DNA of 64,000 nt, from assembly GCA_026261815.1 (NCBI GenBank), contig JAMPIT010000856.1, positions 8,168,001 to 8,232,000 on the forward strand, written 5' to 3'. The DNA is from Monarcha castaneiventris obscurior. Lineage: Eukaryota; Chordata; Aves; Passeriformes; Monarchidae. This document shows positions 44,886 through 56,770 of this stretch, one piece after another. The first letter of the stretch is position 1. Each line of letters begins with the position of its first letter. The notes beneath the pieces were generated by a model. That model had not been told where the DNA came from. It made no database searches and was given only the letters and a program-made list of their open reading frames with translations. Position numbers and translations under genes: made by a program.

Positions 44886-47800
44886 CTGCCCAGTGCAGGG
44901 CTGTTGGTGTGAGCAGGGCTGGGATGGTTTGGTGTTTCCTGCCGGGGACAGGAGCAGTGTAATGTCTGTCTGCTTTTCCTGCTTGTCTCGTTCCGAGGAG
45001 CCACATGTTGCTCCTTCCCCGTGTTTATGGAGCTGCAAAAGGAGCTCTCTGCAGCAGCAGTGGCGACTTGGCCGGGCTCCAAGGGGACCCTCAGCCACTT
45101 CATTTGCACAAGGCTGCAATCAGAGCGGGGGGGAACCCGTCGGGGAGCAATTCCAGCCCTCAGACGCCTGCGCCGAGCTCTCATTTCTACCTCATTAACT
45201 TTACAGTTTGACAACTTCACAAGGCAGGGACTTCTGTGGGGATTGCTGCCGCGCAGCCCCGCGGCAGACGGTGTCCCCCAGCCCGTGGGTTACCTCATGC
45301 CCCGGTGCAATGGGTTTTCCTGCAGCCCTGGGCTGGCAGCGGGTCCCGGGGGTGGCAGCGGGGCCCCCTCGCTGCTGTCACAGCTCCTCCAGGTGAGGCC
45401 TGGCCTTGGTCTTGCACACCACGAACAGCTCCGCTCCTGCTCTGCCCAGACAAAGGGAAAGTCAGGCTTATGGCAAAGTTAGTTAAAATTAATTAGCTCT
45501 CTGAAAGCAGGAGAGGACCCAGTGCCCTCTTCCCAGTGTTCAGTGGGCTCAGCACAGACGCTCTAAAAGCTCAGAGCTTAAAAGCTCTGTTTTCTTTTGC
45601 CATAAAGAAAATGACTCCGAGGCGCCCAGGGAGAGGCAGAGGGTTGGAAACACAACTTTTATAACCTTTCCTCTGTTTATAAGGATGGTTTAACCTTTCA
45701 GAGTTTCCAAAAGCTCGTTGCACAAGCCCTATCTGGGCTGGCTGGGGCCTTGTGCCGTGGCAGGTGAGTCAGGATGGGCTGGAGCAGCGGGGAGGGAGGA
45801 GAAAGAGCGGTGAAGCACAAACACCCGGAGCTGGAGAGCCTCAGGAAAAGCCCAGAAGCAATAGCTGGGAAAGGTTATAAATTCTCATGCTCCAGTGCTC
45901 TGCAAAGCTCCAATGAACAGGGGGAAGGACAACCTTTCCCTTCTGGACACGCTGGCTGCCTGCTTGATGTTCCTCTCAGCTGGCCTGAGTCACTCCTGAA
46001 GACGAGGGAGACCCGACTTGATTAAATTCCTCACCCAAAGCCCAGCGTGGGGATTCCCGCAGCTCCAGCTGAAGCTGGTTCCTTGAGGAGACAATGCATC
46101 CATCACTTCCTGCGATTGTGGATCCAGCCCGGGCTGCTGGAGGCAGGGAATGCTCTGCCACAGCTGCCCTTGGTGGGACGCTCATCAGCAGGGCAGCCGG
46201 GCAGCGGTGCCAGCTCGGCGCAGCGACCTCGGCTGAGCCTGCAGACCCCCTCAGCACCTCAGGCTGGTCCCACAGCCCAAGGAAATACCGACAATCCCGG
46301 AATTTAACTGGGAAAGTGCCTCTCACATGGTGCTCAGCAGTGAAGGCACGAAGAGCCTCTCCAGAAGCTCCCCCACGTTCCTCTGCAACCCAAAGGCCAC
46401 ATCCCAGAGAAATCCCACTGGGAACATGGCCAGGATGTCTGTCTGGCTGCAGAGGGGCTGCTCCATGGGATGAGAGCGGGATCATGAGAGGGAACACGGG
46501 GAGGTCACGGAGGGAGTGGGGAGGAAGGTGAGGAGGAGGAGGCGGCCAACAGAGGAGCCTTTGTTTGGAAGCACCACAGGTGTGGAGCTGAGGGTTCTTC
46601 CTGGTAGCGAGAACAAGTGACAGGGTCAGGTCCTTCCTCGACCTGAGAGAGATGAGATTAGATAAGAGCCTGTCCTCGTGGTGCCAAACCTGCACCCAGC
46701 ACTGCCCAGACATGCGGGATTAAATCCTGCTGCTCCCAAATCCCTGCAGGGTTCAGGAGCCCTCTCCTCTCACCGTGGCAGCCCAGCAGGAGCTTTGTCC
46801 TGCAGGATGAGTCGAAGCTGTGATCCCCTGGCCTTCCTGAGGGCCAACGTGGAGCACAATCCACACTGGGAGTCACTAATTGGGAACAGCACAATTCCAC
46901 TCGGGAAGATTTAGAGGCAGCAGATAAAACGTGGGGCACAACCCCCTGCAGTTGCAAAGTTATTCTATTTTCCCTTTCCTCCAAACGAAGATCAAAGAGG
47001 CGTTTGATGGAGTTAAAACTCGGGGCCAGCTCTTTTGATGGCATAAATTGACTTCCCTCCAACTCAGCGCAGGTGAGAATCTGACGTTATCTATTTAAAT
47101 AAAAGCTGGGGCAGCACAAGAGGTTATAAACCTGGGCAGCTCAGCGAGGCAGGAGTGTTGTTACAGCAAACAGCTCCGAGCTGCCAAAATGGTTGGAGTT
47201 AGATGGGAATCAGGATAGAAAAGGTCATGGCTGTAACAAAAATGGGAGTATCAGGCTGGATTAGTTCACCAGAAGGCGAACAAAGGGATGGGGTGCTTGG
47301 AAAAATGCGGTGAATCCTTGCAAGCCTTTGAAAGCAGCCCCTGCTCAGCCACGGTTTGCTGCTGGTTGGGCAAAGGGTTGGGCACGAAATGCCCACGAGG
47401 TGAATTTAGTGGGAATTCTTCATCTTCCCTGAGCCAGAGCAGGGCAGGCTCCTGATGAAAGCTGGGTTCTCCCGGGGTGTTGTTCACCGGGGCAGAGCTG
47501 GAAGCAGCAATCCCTGACTCGGAGTTCACCCCTGGCGGGCTCCTGCTGGCTCCAGCCCTCAGGGCTGCTCTGGGCCGCAGGGATCAGCGGTGCAGCCGAG
47601 TTTGGGGTCTCAGCAGACTCGGTTTCCTGAGGAATTCTCAGTTCTACGTGACCAGCAGCCCCTCTGATGCCAGCAGGGACTCGTGATGCCCTTCCCTTTG
47701 GACACAGCCGATCCCTGGCCTCGAGGTGCCCTGGATTCACAGGGAATTCCCAAACCTGTGTCATGGGGCTAAACTGCCCTGGAGCCGGGATCTGGGCTGG

Positions 47801-48419
47801 GGTCAGGGTTCGAGGAGCCAGGGAAGGCTGAGCACCCCCAGTTTCTCCATCCTGGTGCTGGGGCAGCCTCAGCTCTGCTGGGAGCGCTGGGATCAGCACG
47901 AGGGATGTCACTGGTGCCACGTGGATCCTAGCACCGCGGGGGGACCTGGAAAGGAGCCTCACTTCCCTCACACCATGCCCTGGCCCTGCCCCTCTCCCAC
48001 ATGAAACCCTCGTGCAGGAGAGGTTCAGCCATGCAGCAAATTAAACCTGGAGAAAAGACATTTCCAGCTGCTCCAAATTAATTGGGTCGCCCAGTCCTGC
48101 GTGGCTCCGTCGCTGCCGCTGGCACCGTGGTGGCATCGCCCGTGGCCTGGGGACGCTGCTGCTTTCCAGCCCCGCCGGAGAACCCCAGATCAACCCGGCC
48201 CCAGCAGCTCCTGCAGCCCTCTGCTGTGGAAGTGGAAAAGTTCGGACACTCGTTCCAAAGAGTAACCCCCAAAGGTTTTTAAAAATGGATTTTGATTCCC
48301 ATGAGGAGGTCTCTCAGTCTGTGTCGGCCTTCGGTGCTCGGGGCAGGTCCTGCTGGCAGGCTGCAGCCAGGAGCACTTTTTATGGGAAAGGGATCCCCTG
48401 CAGATGCAGCTTGCATAGA
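44886..48419. other. gene-free DNA with several AT-richer islands
   Basis: No exon is recognised. Possibly conserved islands: 45,160-45,240 (CATTAACTTTACAGTTTGAC), 45,590-45,720 (TTATAACCTTTCC, TTTATAAGG) and 46,915-47,160 (annotated separately). Confidence 0.45.
46915..47160. promoter_or_regulatory. candidate regulatory element with TCF/LEF-type motifs
   Basis: Contains AGATCAAAGAGG (ATCAAAG at 46,991-46,997), close to the TCF/LEF consensus, plus TTTGATGG at 47,003 and TTTTGATGG at 47,033. A TATTTAAATAAAAG stretch follows at about 47,091. The motifs are seen; Wnt responsiveness is inference. Confidence 0.28.
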
Positions 48420-48850
48420 AATTTAGGTTGGATTCAGTGATCTCAGAGGTTTTCCCAGCCTAAATGGTTCTGTGATTGTGTGGGAATCAAAAGGACGAGC
48501 ACACGCTTCTCCTGACAGAGCCTGGAGAACCTTCCAGGTCCTAAAGGGGCTCCAGGAGAGCTGGAGAGGGACTGGGGACAAGGGATGGAGGGACAGGACA
48601 CAGGGAATGGCTTCCCACTGCCAGAGGGTTAGATGGGATATTGGGAAGGAATTCCTGGCTGGGAGGGTGGGGAGGGGCTGAAATAGAATTCCCAGAGGAG
48701 CTGTGGCTGCCCCTGGATCCCTGGAAGTGCCCAAGGCCAGGCTGGACAGGGCTTGGAGCACCCTGGGATAGTGGAAGGTGTTGGGGTTGGAACTGGATGA
48801 GTTTAAGGTCCCTTCCCACCAAATCCCATTCGGGATTCTGTGAGATGCTG
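48420..48850 (+). mobile_element. CR1 LINE 3' ends (sense), two in tandem
   Basis: A first 3' tail ends near 48,480 (CCTAAATGGTTCTGTGATTG). A second, longer copy runs to about 48,845 with CACAGGGAATGGCTTCCCAC, GATGGGATATTGGGAAGGAA and GGCTTGGAGCACCCTGGG, ending GGGATTCTGTGAGATGC. Confidence 0.9.
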
Positions 48851-50480
48851 TGGCTGAGCTCAGGTGACCTCTCCCATGTGCCTGAGTGGGGCCTGGAGGA
48901 AATCACCCCCCAGTGAATCCCTGGATCTCGGTGCAGGGAGGAATTTTGGATTCTCCTCGACGTTCCCAGCCGTTCCCAGTGCCTCCCACCAGCCGGGGCT
49001 GCTCCTGCTGGAAGGAGTTCAGGCCTCATTTCTCCCAATAACTTCTCACTCAGCACCTCCCTGCTCCGGGTACCACCGCGCTCCCACTTCAGACGCCGGG
49101 TAATTCTCCAGGAATTCTCCGTTCCTGCCCCGCCAGCTCGTCTGTTCCCTCATTTATTCCCGCCTGCTCCGTTATTTATTCCCCGAGATCCACCAAGAGT
49201 TAAAGGAGAAGAAAACATTTGGCTGCTGGTGGTTTCCAAAGGCTCATTACAGCTGAAATCAAGTCACCACTAAATCTTGTGTGGTTGCAGAGGTCACTGC
49301 TGTTCTGGCACAGTGGCGCCAATCCCGAGGCAGGAATTTCGCTTCCCTCCCAGGAAAAGTGCGCACAGAGTTGAAGGGATGACAAGGAGCAGCCTCTGGG
49401 GACCACAGGAGCTCTTTCATGCGCTCCAGCGCCTGCAGATCCCAAGTTTTCCCCGCTGGAGCAGCAACAACGCTCCGTGGTTTCCAGCTCCAGGGCTCCA
49501 GGCTCCGGCCCCGCCGCTCCAGCGGGGAATTTCAGAGGGATTTGCCACCAACTTGGAAACTTTCCTGGCTGTCCTGTGAAATAAGGAGGAATTCCTCGAG
49601 TGTGCGCAGGGATGGAGCCGAGCCAGGAAAAGGCCGAGCCTTGTGATGGCATTTTTTGGAATGCTGGGGGTGTGTTTGGATACCCCAGCACTGGATGGGC
49701 AGTTCCAACCCCTGCTCCTGGAGGGGCTGGGAATCTCTGAGTTATTCCAGAGGTGCAGGAGCATCCCTGCTGCAGCAGAAGATGAAAATTGAGGCTGGGC
49801 ACCAGTGGCCAGAGGATTCCTGGCCCTAGGAGTGGCTGCATCCAGGGATTTGTGGGCTGGACAGAGAGGCTGAAGCTTGCAGGGAAATTCCTTCCCAGCT
49901 GGAGTGTGTTAAGAGCTCCAGAGTGGATCTCCCACGGCAGTGAGCTGAGATATTCCATTTCCACAGGGCAGGGCATGGAGCAGGGCATGGAGAGCCGGGC
50001 AGTGCCATGCACAGGGTTTCAGTACTGGCAGCACTTTGGATTCTGGAGATTCCCAACACAGCTGAAATCTGGGAGAGAGGAGCTGCCCACCCAACCTGCA
50101 CAGCTCCTGCAGAGCTCCAGAAAAGCCAGGGATGCGCAGGGAAAAGAAATGGATAAATGAAATCCCTGGAAAAGGCTGGAGCAGACGTTCATTCACATTT
50201 CAAACGGCCTTAATTCCATTCCTTCCATCCCACGCCGAGGGAATCAATCCGAGCTGGATCAACGGCGTGTGAGTTGTGAATGGAGAGGGCTGCTCGGGGT
50301 GGCTGAGCTGATCCGCTCGAAACTCACACCTTTAATTAGCTGGAATTAATTGGCTCGAGTGTCACCGCACGCAGACAGAGCCGGGGGTGATTTAGAAGGA
50401 AAATTCCAGAGGCGGCTCCGTTCCGTTCCGTTCCCTCCCGCTCAGGAATGCCACCAGCACTGCAGATCCAACAGAGCTGA
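48851..50480. other. gene-free DNA
   Basis: No gene, known repeat or striking motif is recognised. Confidence 0.4.
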
Positions 50481-50895
50481 TTTATTTCGGGGTGCACGAC
50501 CAAAATGAAACCCGTGCCATACCAACACTTCCAACATCCAGACTCAGGGATTACCCTATGTATCAGTTTTACTAAAAATGGTATTTTTAAACGCTGTCTT
50601 TTGGGTGTAGATCTCTCATATACGCTTTGTTGTGCATAAATATGATTTGAAAGTTGTGCATAATAATGCTTTTGAGAGGCCACAATGTTTCTTGTTTGTG
50701 GCTATTACAATTGGTTCACGTAGAGCAAAGTTTTGCACTTACTTGATAGTTTACAGTTGTAGCTTTTGCATTTAATGAAAGCTGAGAAGGGTGATTTTTC
50801 AGACTTGTTCTATAAAAAAAGTATTCATAAGTCAATGCTAATGAGATGCACCTCATTTAAATGTTCCCTTCTTAATTAAACCCCGGTAATTGGGC
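50481..50895. promoter_or_regulatory. strong candidate conserved enhancer
   Basis: About 400 bp of AT-rich, non-repetitive sequence with abrupt borders. Motifs include CTTTGTTGTG (about 50,623), CACAATG (50,681), TTGTTTGTGG (FOX/SOX-like, about 50,692), TTACAATTGG, TTTGCATTTAATG and CTTAATTAAACC. This is the kind of sequence found in deeply conserved vertebrate elements near developmental genes. No alignment was possible. Confidence 0.4.
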
Positions 50896-51049
50896 TGTGC
50901 CCTTTTATGGCCCTCCCGGAGCAGCGTTGGCTGTAAAGTCACCTCACACACACAGTTCCTGCTCCTGGCTTTGCCAGCTCCTTCTGCTCCACGTGGGCTT
51001 TCCAAGAGAAATTCTTGGGAATGGTTTGCTCCCAGGGCGGTCAGGATGC

Positions 51050-51260
51050 AGTGCCGGGACAAGGGGAATGGCTTCACGTGGACAAGGCAAGATGGGATAT
51101 TGGGAAGAAATTCCTCCCTGGGTGGGTGGGGAGGGGCTGGGATGGAATTCCCAGAGAAGTTGTGGCTGCCCCTGGATCCCTGGGAGTGTCCCAGGCCAGG
51201 CTGGACGGGGCTTGGAGCAGCCTGGGATAGTGGGAGGTGTCCCTGCCCATGGAGAGCCTC
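51050..51260 (+). mobile_element. CR1 LINE 3' part (sense)
   Basis: Reads GATGGGATATTGGGAAGAAA, GAAGTTGTGGCTGCCCCTGG and GCTTGGAGCAGCCTGGGATA; same subfamily as at 48,490. Confidence 0.9.
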
Positions 51261-51432
51261 TCTGCTCTATGCTGACAGCTCCGGGGGGAGTTTAGGACCA
51301 GCTTTGCACTCGGTTTAGAGCAGGGTTTAATCTGCAAAGAGCCTTTTGTGAGCAAGCCTCGGGCCTGGACCTCAGGCAGCTCCTGCTCCTTCCAGAGGAA
51401 GAACTTCCCAGATGTGCTTCCCACGGATGGAG

Positions 51433-51540
51433 CCATGGAAGCACAGACAGCTTTGGGCTGGAAGGGACCTTCGGGATCCCCCTGCCATGGGCAGGACACT
51501 TCCCCCAGACCAGGCTGAACAACAGGCACAGACTCATTCC
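51433..51540 (-). mobile_element. CR1 LINE fragment (antisense)
   Basis: Plus strand reads TTTGGGCTGGAAGGGACCTT, CCCTGCCATGGGCAGGACAC and CAGACCAGGCTGAACAACAG. Confidence 0.75.
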
Positions 51541-52377
51541 CGGGAAAACCTCGCTCCTGCTCTCCCTTCCCGACCTTTGCAGCAGCCACGGAAGGAGGGG
51601 ATTGTTTGGAGGAAAGCTCCCAGGAGGAGCGGGGCTGTTCCTTCAGCTGCTGCTGGAATTCCAGCCCTGGAAGCGCAGCGATCCCAGGCCATCCCTGTGA
51701 GTGTTGTGGAGAGACAGGGACGGGGCAGCTCTGCAGACGCTGGAAGGTGACAAAGGCACCGCCTGCCCTGGGCCCCTTTTATTGGGAAAACAGCACCCGG
51801 CTCCCACTGCCAATCCTGCTTTTCCAGCCTCCCACAGGCGCTGTTTGCCCTGGCACAGCTCCACGCCGGGATCAGGGCAGGAACAGCATTCCCTGCCCTT
51901 CCTATCTCATTTGTTTGGGCATCATTTGGGGCTAATCCCCAGTTAATTACTCGAAGATGATGCTTTCCCTGAATGAAAGAGCACCTTTGTGCCTGCTCCA
52001 CTTCAGTGCTGCCAGAGCAGCGTTCCAGGGCACGACTCCGTGGGCAGATGGAATACAGCAGGAATTCTGCATCCCTTGGGAGATGCTCTCCCACCAAGCG
52101 AGCTCCTGGAGCACGGGTGGGGGGGTCAAGCAGCGCCTTTCTCTTCTTCGTGGCTTTTGGGGTGGTTTTTGTTTTCACAACTCATTTCCCAAAACCTCGG
52201 TGGGGGTTAAAAGGCCTCAGGAAACTCTGACATTCATTTTTTGGCCAATCCTGCACAAAATCTGGCAGCTCGACCACGTGAGCTTCTGTTGTTTGAGCTC
52301 AAGGGGGAAAAGAATTCCGAAATAGGAACGGTCTGGATTTCTTTTTTGTAGGATCAGGTACTTAGGAAAGGCACAAT
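51541..52377. other. gene-free DNA
   Basis: No gene, repeat or regulatory motif is recognised. Confidence 0.4.
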
Positions 52378-52500
52378 ACTCATGGAATCCCGGAATGGTT
52401 TGGGTTGGAAGGGACCTTCAAGCCCATCCAGTTCCAACCCCAACACCTTCCACTATCCCAGGGTGCTCCAAGCCCCGTCCCACCTGGCCTGGAAATGTTT
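52378..52500 (-). mobile_element. CR1 LINE 3' end (antisense)
   Basis: Plus strand reads GGTTTGGGTTGGAAGGGACC, AGTTCCAACCCCAACACC and CCAAGCCCCGTCCCACC. Confidence 0.88.
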
Positions 52501-52912
52501 TCCCGGTTCCTTGGGACACTGCAGTTCCTCAGCTGCAGGACATTCCCCTGTTGCAAAGGCAGAGGCAGAGCAACCTCTCTTCTTTAATATTTTCCTCATC
52601 AGCCTGATTTCCGGGAAGTTTTTGTAGTGTGGGAATGATCCTTGTGGAGGAAGAGAAGAAAAGGGAGAGTGTGAGAAATTGGAAAATCGGAATAGATATC
52701 ATCATAAATGATGAGTGTTCCAAGGTGCCTGCAAATGAGGGATAAAGGAATTATTCCGGAGCTCAGCAGGAATTCTGCTTTACATCTTCAGGACCCTTTA
52801 CAAATCCCAGTTAATTCCAATCCGCAGCATCCCTGGAAGGAACAAACCCGATTTTTAGGTGGGATAAGTCATAAAGCAGGAGAAGAAACCGGAGAGGTGC
52901 GGGAGCAGACTC

Positions 52913-52986
52913 CTTCCTTTCCCTTTCCCTTTCCCTTTCCCTTTCCCTTTCCCTTTCCCTTTCCCTTTCCCTTTCCCTTTCCCTTC
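52913..52986 (-). repeat. (CCCTTT)n microsatellite
   Basis: About 11 perfect hexamers; the minus strand is (GGGAAA)n, with G-quadruplex potential. Confidence 0.95.
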
Positions 52987-54214
52987 CGGCAAAGCTTGGA
53001 CACAAGGAATAATTAACTCTGGGAATGAGAGGCAAACGAACAATTCCTCAGGAGGGGAAGGAAAGGGGAGGAGGTGACCCAGAGCTGCTGACTCCTTTCC
53101 TTGTCCCGGGATATCAGCATTCCTCCACGGCATCCCTATCCCCTAAAAAAGGATAGGAGGAGAAATCCACGAGGATGAAACGCTGATAACAAACTGAGGC
53201 AAACACTGGGATTTTCTCATTCGACTCCTCTCCCTCCTCAGCTTCCCTGGATCAGAGCAGCCACGAGGTGCCCTCGATGCCCAGGTGGGATTTCTCCATT
53301 CTCCCCCTCAGCCCGCAGGGCTGGGAGAGCGCAGGGAGTAATTAATTTTGACTTACAGAAGCTGGATTAAATTGGATCGAAAGGGGTGAAAATAGGATTA
53401 GGAATGGAGTTTAGCCAAAGAGCAAACGGAATTAAAACTCTCGGCGAGCAGCTCAGCACAGCTGATGGCAGTGATGGGATGGGAGGAGACAGCCTGGCAC
53501 ATTTTTGAGGGGAAACGGCCGAGATTGGAACCTGGTAGGCGACCGGATGGGGAGAATTCAAAATGAAAGTCTTTTTTTAATTGTTCCCGTTGGATTGCTT
53601 GGAGCTTCCAGGGATTAGTTTGAAAACAATTGTGCAGAACAAGCAGGAGTCTCCCTAAAGCCCGGCCCACATGAAAGTGTGCAGGGCTTTCAACACATGC
53701 CCCCAAATCTAATTAGGCTGGGATTATGCCTGTCACAAATCATCACAACTGGAGGGATCCTTAGCAGGGAAACCGACTCCTCTCCCTGAAATCCTCCTCG
53801 CACAGCCTGGAGACAAACCAGGCTCGGAATTTCCGTTTCCATGTCTTCCCTGGTAAAAATTCCTGGGACTCCACTGAGTCAGGGCTTGGAAATTCTTGGA
53901 TTTGGGTCTGGCTTAACCTGGTGTTGCTGCAGGGAATAAGGAGCTGGCTCTGCCTGGGTTCAGGCTGGGAAGGGCTTTGACCTCCCTGACAGCTGCTGCA
54001 AGTCCTGAGCTCCTTTCCCATCCCTGCTCCTGATTCCAGTGGGAATCCTGTGGACTAAACCGGAGCAGGTCCTGCTCTTCCTTTGCCAGAGGTGCCCAAA
54101 CCGGGATTTGCTGAGGAATATCCCTAAAACAGGAATGTCCAACCTTTGTACGAGGCTCTTCAGCTTCTACCAAGGACTTTGGCTGACATCAACTGCTGAG
54201 CACAGAGCTGGAGA
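52987..54214. other. gene-free DNA
   Basis: No gene is recognised. An AT-richer patch at 53,335-53,720 contains the palindromic SOX-type site ACAATTGT at 53,626-53,633. Confidence 0.4.
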
Positions 54215-54375
54215 CCCCTCTCTCCCTGCCTTCATATCCCTCTCTCCCTGCCTTCATATCCCTCTCTCCTTGGCTTCATATCCCTCTCTCCTTGGTTTTA
54301 TATCCCTCTCTCCTTGGCTTTATATCCCTCCCTCTCCCTGGATTTACATCCCTCTCTGCCTGCCTCATATCCCCC
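54215..54375 (+). repeat. minisatellite, unit about 24 bp
   Basis: Six or so copies of TATCCCTCTCTCCTTGGCTT-like units, with TGCCTTCA, TTTATA and TTACA variants. Confidence 0.9.
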
Positions 54376-55979
54376 TCTCCCCACCTTTATTACCACCACA
54401 CCCCTGGAAGGTCACTCCCACAGAGTTCTCAGCGTGCCCAGTGAGCACCAAATTCCCTTTCCATGTGGGAATCCGGCTCCTGCAGCTCCCAGGAGCCGCA
54501 CACAGCCACGGATTTCTGTTGTTTTCCCCGCGGTTTCCATGGCTGCTGGCACCGGTTGGTGCCCGTGTTCTGAGGGAGATGCTCCACAAATGTGTTTTCC
54601 CTGGTCCGAGGTGGCAGAGAATATTCCCGGGAAACCTCAGGGCTTGGCTGGAGGAGCAGGACGATGCCCCAGATCCTCTTGGGGGGTGGCACAGCCACTG
54701 CCCTACAGCCCCGGGGCCGTCCCTCCTCCCTTTCCCCATGGACATGGCAACGACCAGCAGCGATATGCTGGGAAAAACGCAGGGAATGAGTGGCCAGCTG
54801 AGGGAAAAGGGCTTGGAAAAGCAAACAGGCCTGAAAAACCCCTCGGAAAAGCAGCTCCTTAAAGCTGAGGCAGGCTTCCAGCACCTTTAATGCCAGAACC
54901 TTTCCTTGCCCTCGTTCCTGAATAATTCTGCAGGTGTTCCTTCCCATCCCTGCCTGGGAGGATCAAAGCTGGGGATCTGGCAGGCTCAGCATGGATTTGT
55001 TCCTGCTCTGACCCACCTGGGCAGCCATGGGGGGGCTCCGGGGGCAATTCCTGGGGGACGGTCTGGGGACAGCAAAGTCTCCCGGCTCCCCAAAAACCCC
55101 ACGGGGCTCCCAAGGGCTGCTGTGGCCGTGGAGCGCTGGCATCCGGCTCAGCTCTCCTTCCCTGCCTGTTCCCTGGATTCTGCCAGGCAGGAATTCTGCC
55201 AGGGCTGGAGGCTGGGGCAGGGTTGTCGCAAAATTGCCCCAAGAGCAGGGTGGGGAGGGGACCCAGTGTCACCGAGTCACCCACCCTGGTGGCCTCCACG
55301 CTCCACATCCACAGCAGGGATGCCTAGGATGTTGTTGGATGGACCAAATTCCCCACTCTGTGCTCCAAGGAATTTGGAGTTCAATTTCAATCCAAGCCCT
55401 GGATTGAAACCCTGGCCTCGCTTGAGTGTGGCAGCGCCGCTTTCCCGAATCCACGGATTTGCCCCCATATCCCGGTGCCCAGGGGCTGCTCCCAGCAGCA
55501 AACAGTGCCAAGGACACCCAGCTCATCCTCTTTTCCCAGCATTTGGGAAGCACAGCCGGGTCCTCCCCCAGCCTGGCACAGGACTCATCCCTCCTTCAGC
55601 TGCAGCAGAAGGGGATGGGGTTAGTGGGATTTTTTTTTCTCCCGGGTTTGTTTTTTGTCTCGTTGCTCCGAGGCAGTTCGGATCCCTGTCACTTTTCCTT
55701 CCTCTTCCCAGTGCTTTGCCTCCCCCTTCTCCTCAGAAGGTAACAGTATCCCTGCTCAGACATGCATTCCTTTCTAATAAGGTATTGTGCCTCCGTTTCT
55801 GTCTTTTAGGTGCAGTCTGAGGCAGCTGCTGCTCCGCAGGGCCCTGCGTGAGGAGCAGAAAATCGAATCCAGTCTGGAATGTGCGGGTGCAGTCGGACAT
55901 CTGTGCCCAGCCAGGGGCTGCCCTTCCCCTGGGAGCTTCTCCCGGCCGGGTGATGCTCCTTGGGCTGCTCTGCCGTGGA
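54376..55979. other. gene-free DNA
   Basis: No gene is recognised. T-rich runs occur at 55,629-55,660. Confidence 0.4.
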
Positions 55980-56205
55980 ACAAGGGGTTTGTTTGGGGTG
56001 CCACAGGTCGTGTCAGGAGTGCAGATCCAGGATTTGGGGAGTCCTCCTGGGCGGGGGGATTTGTTTTGGGTGCCACAGGTCGGGTCAGGAGTGTAGATCC
56101 AGGATTTGGGGAGTCCTCCTGGGCGGGGGGATTTGTTTTGGGTGCCACAGGTCGGGTCAGGAGTGTAGATCCAGGATTTGGGGAGTCCTCCTGGGCTGAG
56201 GGGTT
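55980..56205. repeat. 72-bp tandem repeat, three copies
   Basis: GGTGCCACAGGTCG(T/G)GTCAG starts at 55,997, 56,069 and 56,141 (exact 72-bp spacing). Copies 2 and 3 are almost identical, so the expansion is recent. The period equals 24 codons, which leaves a repetitive 24-residue motif open on the minus strand and on other frames; no gene structure supports it. Confidence 0.95.
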
Positions 56206-56254
56206 TGCAGGGACCTGGCTCGCCTGGGCAATCCAACTCTGGTGCAATGGACAC

Positions 56255-56770
56255 AGATTCATGGAATCACAGAGTGATTTGGGTTGGAAAAGACCTTAAA
56301 GCTCATCCAGTTCCAACCCCAACATCTCCCACTGTCCCAGGCTGCTCCAAGCCCTGTCCAACCTGGCCTTGGACACTTCCAGGGATCCAGGGGCAGCCAC
56401 AGCTTCTCTGGGCACCCTGTGCCAGGGCCTCCCCACCCTCCCAGCCAGGAATTCCTTCCCAATACCCCATCTAATCTTAATCTTTGTTAAAGTCAAGCCA
56501 TTCCCTGTGTCCTGTCCCTCCAACCCTTGTCCCCATTCCCTCTTCAGCTCTCCTGGAGCTGCTTTAGGCCCTGGAAGGGGCTCTGAGCTCTCTCTGGATC
56601 CTTCCCTTCTCCAGGGGAACACCCAGCCGGGTTCCAGAGGGGCTCCAGCCCTCAGAGCAGCTCCGTGGCCTCCTCGGACTCTCCCCAGCACATCCACGTC
56701 CTTCCTGAGCTGGGGACCTGCAGACCAAGGGGTGCCTGTGGGGATGAGACTCCCAAATTTTTGCCCTGGG
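56255..56770 (-). mobile_element. CR1 LINE 3' part (antisense), longest copy in the window
   Basis: Plus strand reads ATGGAATCACAGAGTGATTT, GGGTTGGAAAAGACCTTAAAG, CCACAGCTTCTCTGGGCACC and CCAGCCAGGAATTCCTTCCC. It continues through CTCTGAGCTCTCTCTGGATC into the upstream CR1 region. 5'-truncated. Confidence 0.92.

Noticed and set aside
52913..52986. Interstitial telomere repeat
   Set aside because: Unit is CCCTTT, not CCCTAA/TTAGGG.
55980..56205. CRISPR-like look of regularly spaced repeats
   Set aside because: No alternation of constant repeats with unique spacers; the whole unit is duplicated, and the genome is vertebrate.
55774..56262. Minus-strand frame with 24-residue repeats
   Set aside because: The 72-bp tandem repeat is a multiple of three, so the frame stays open without selection.
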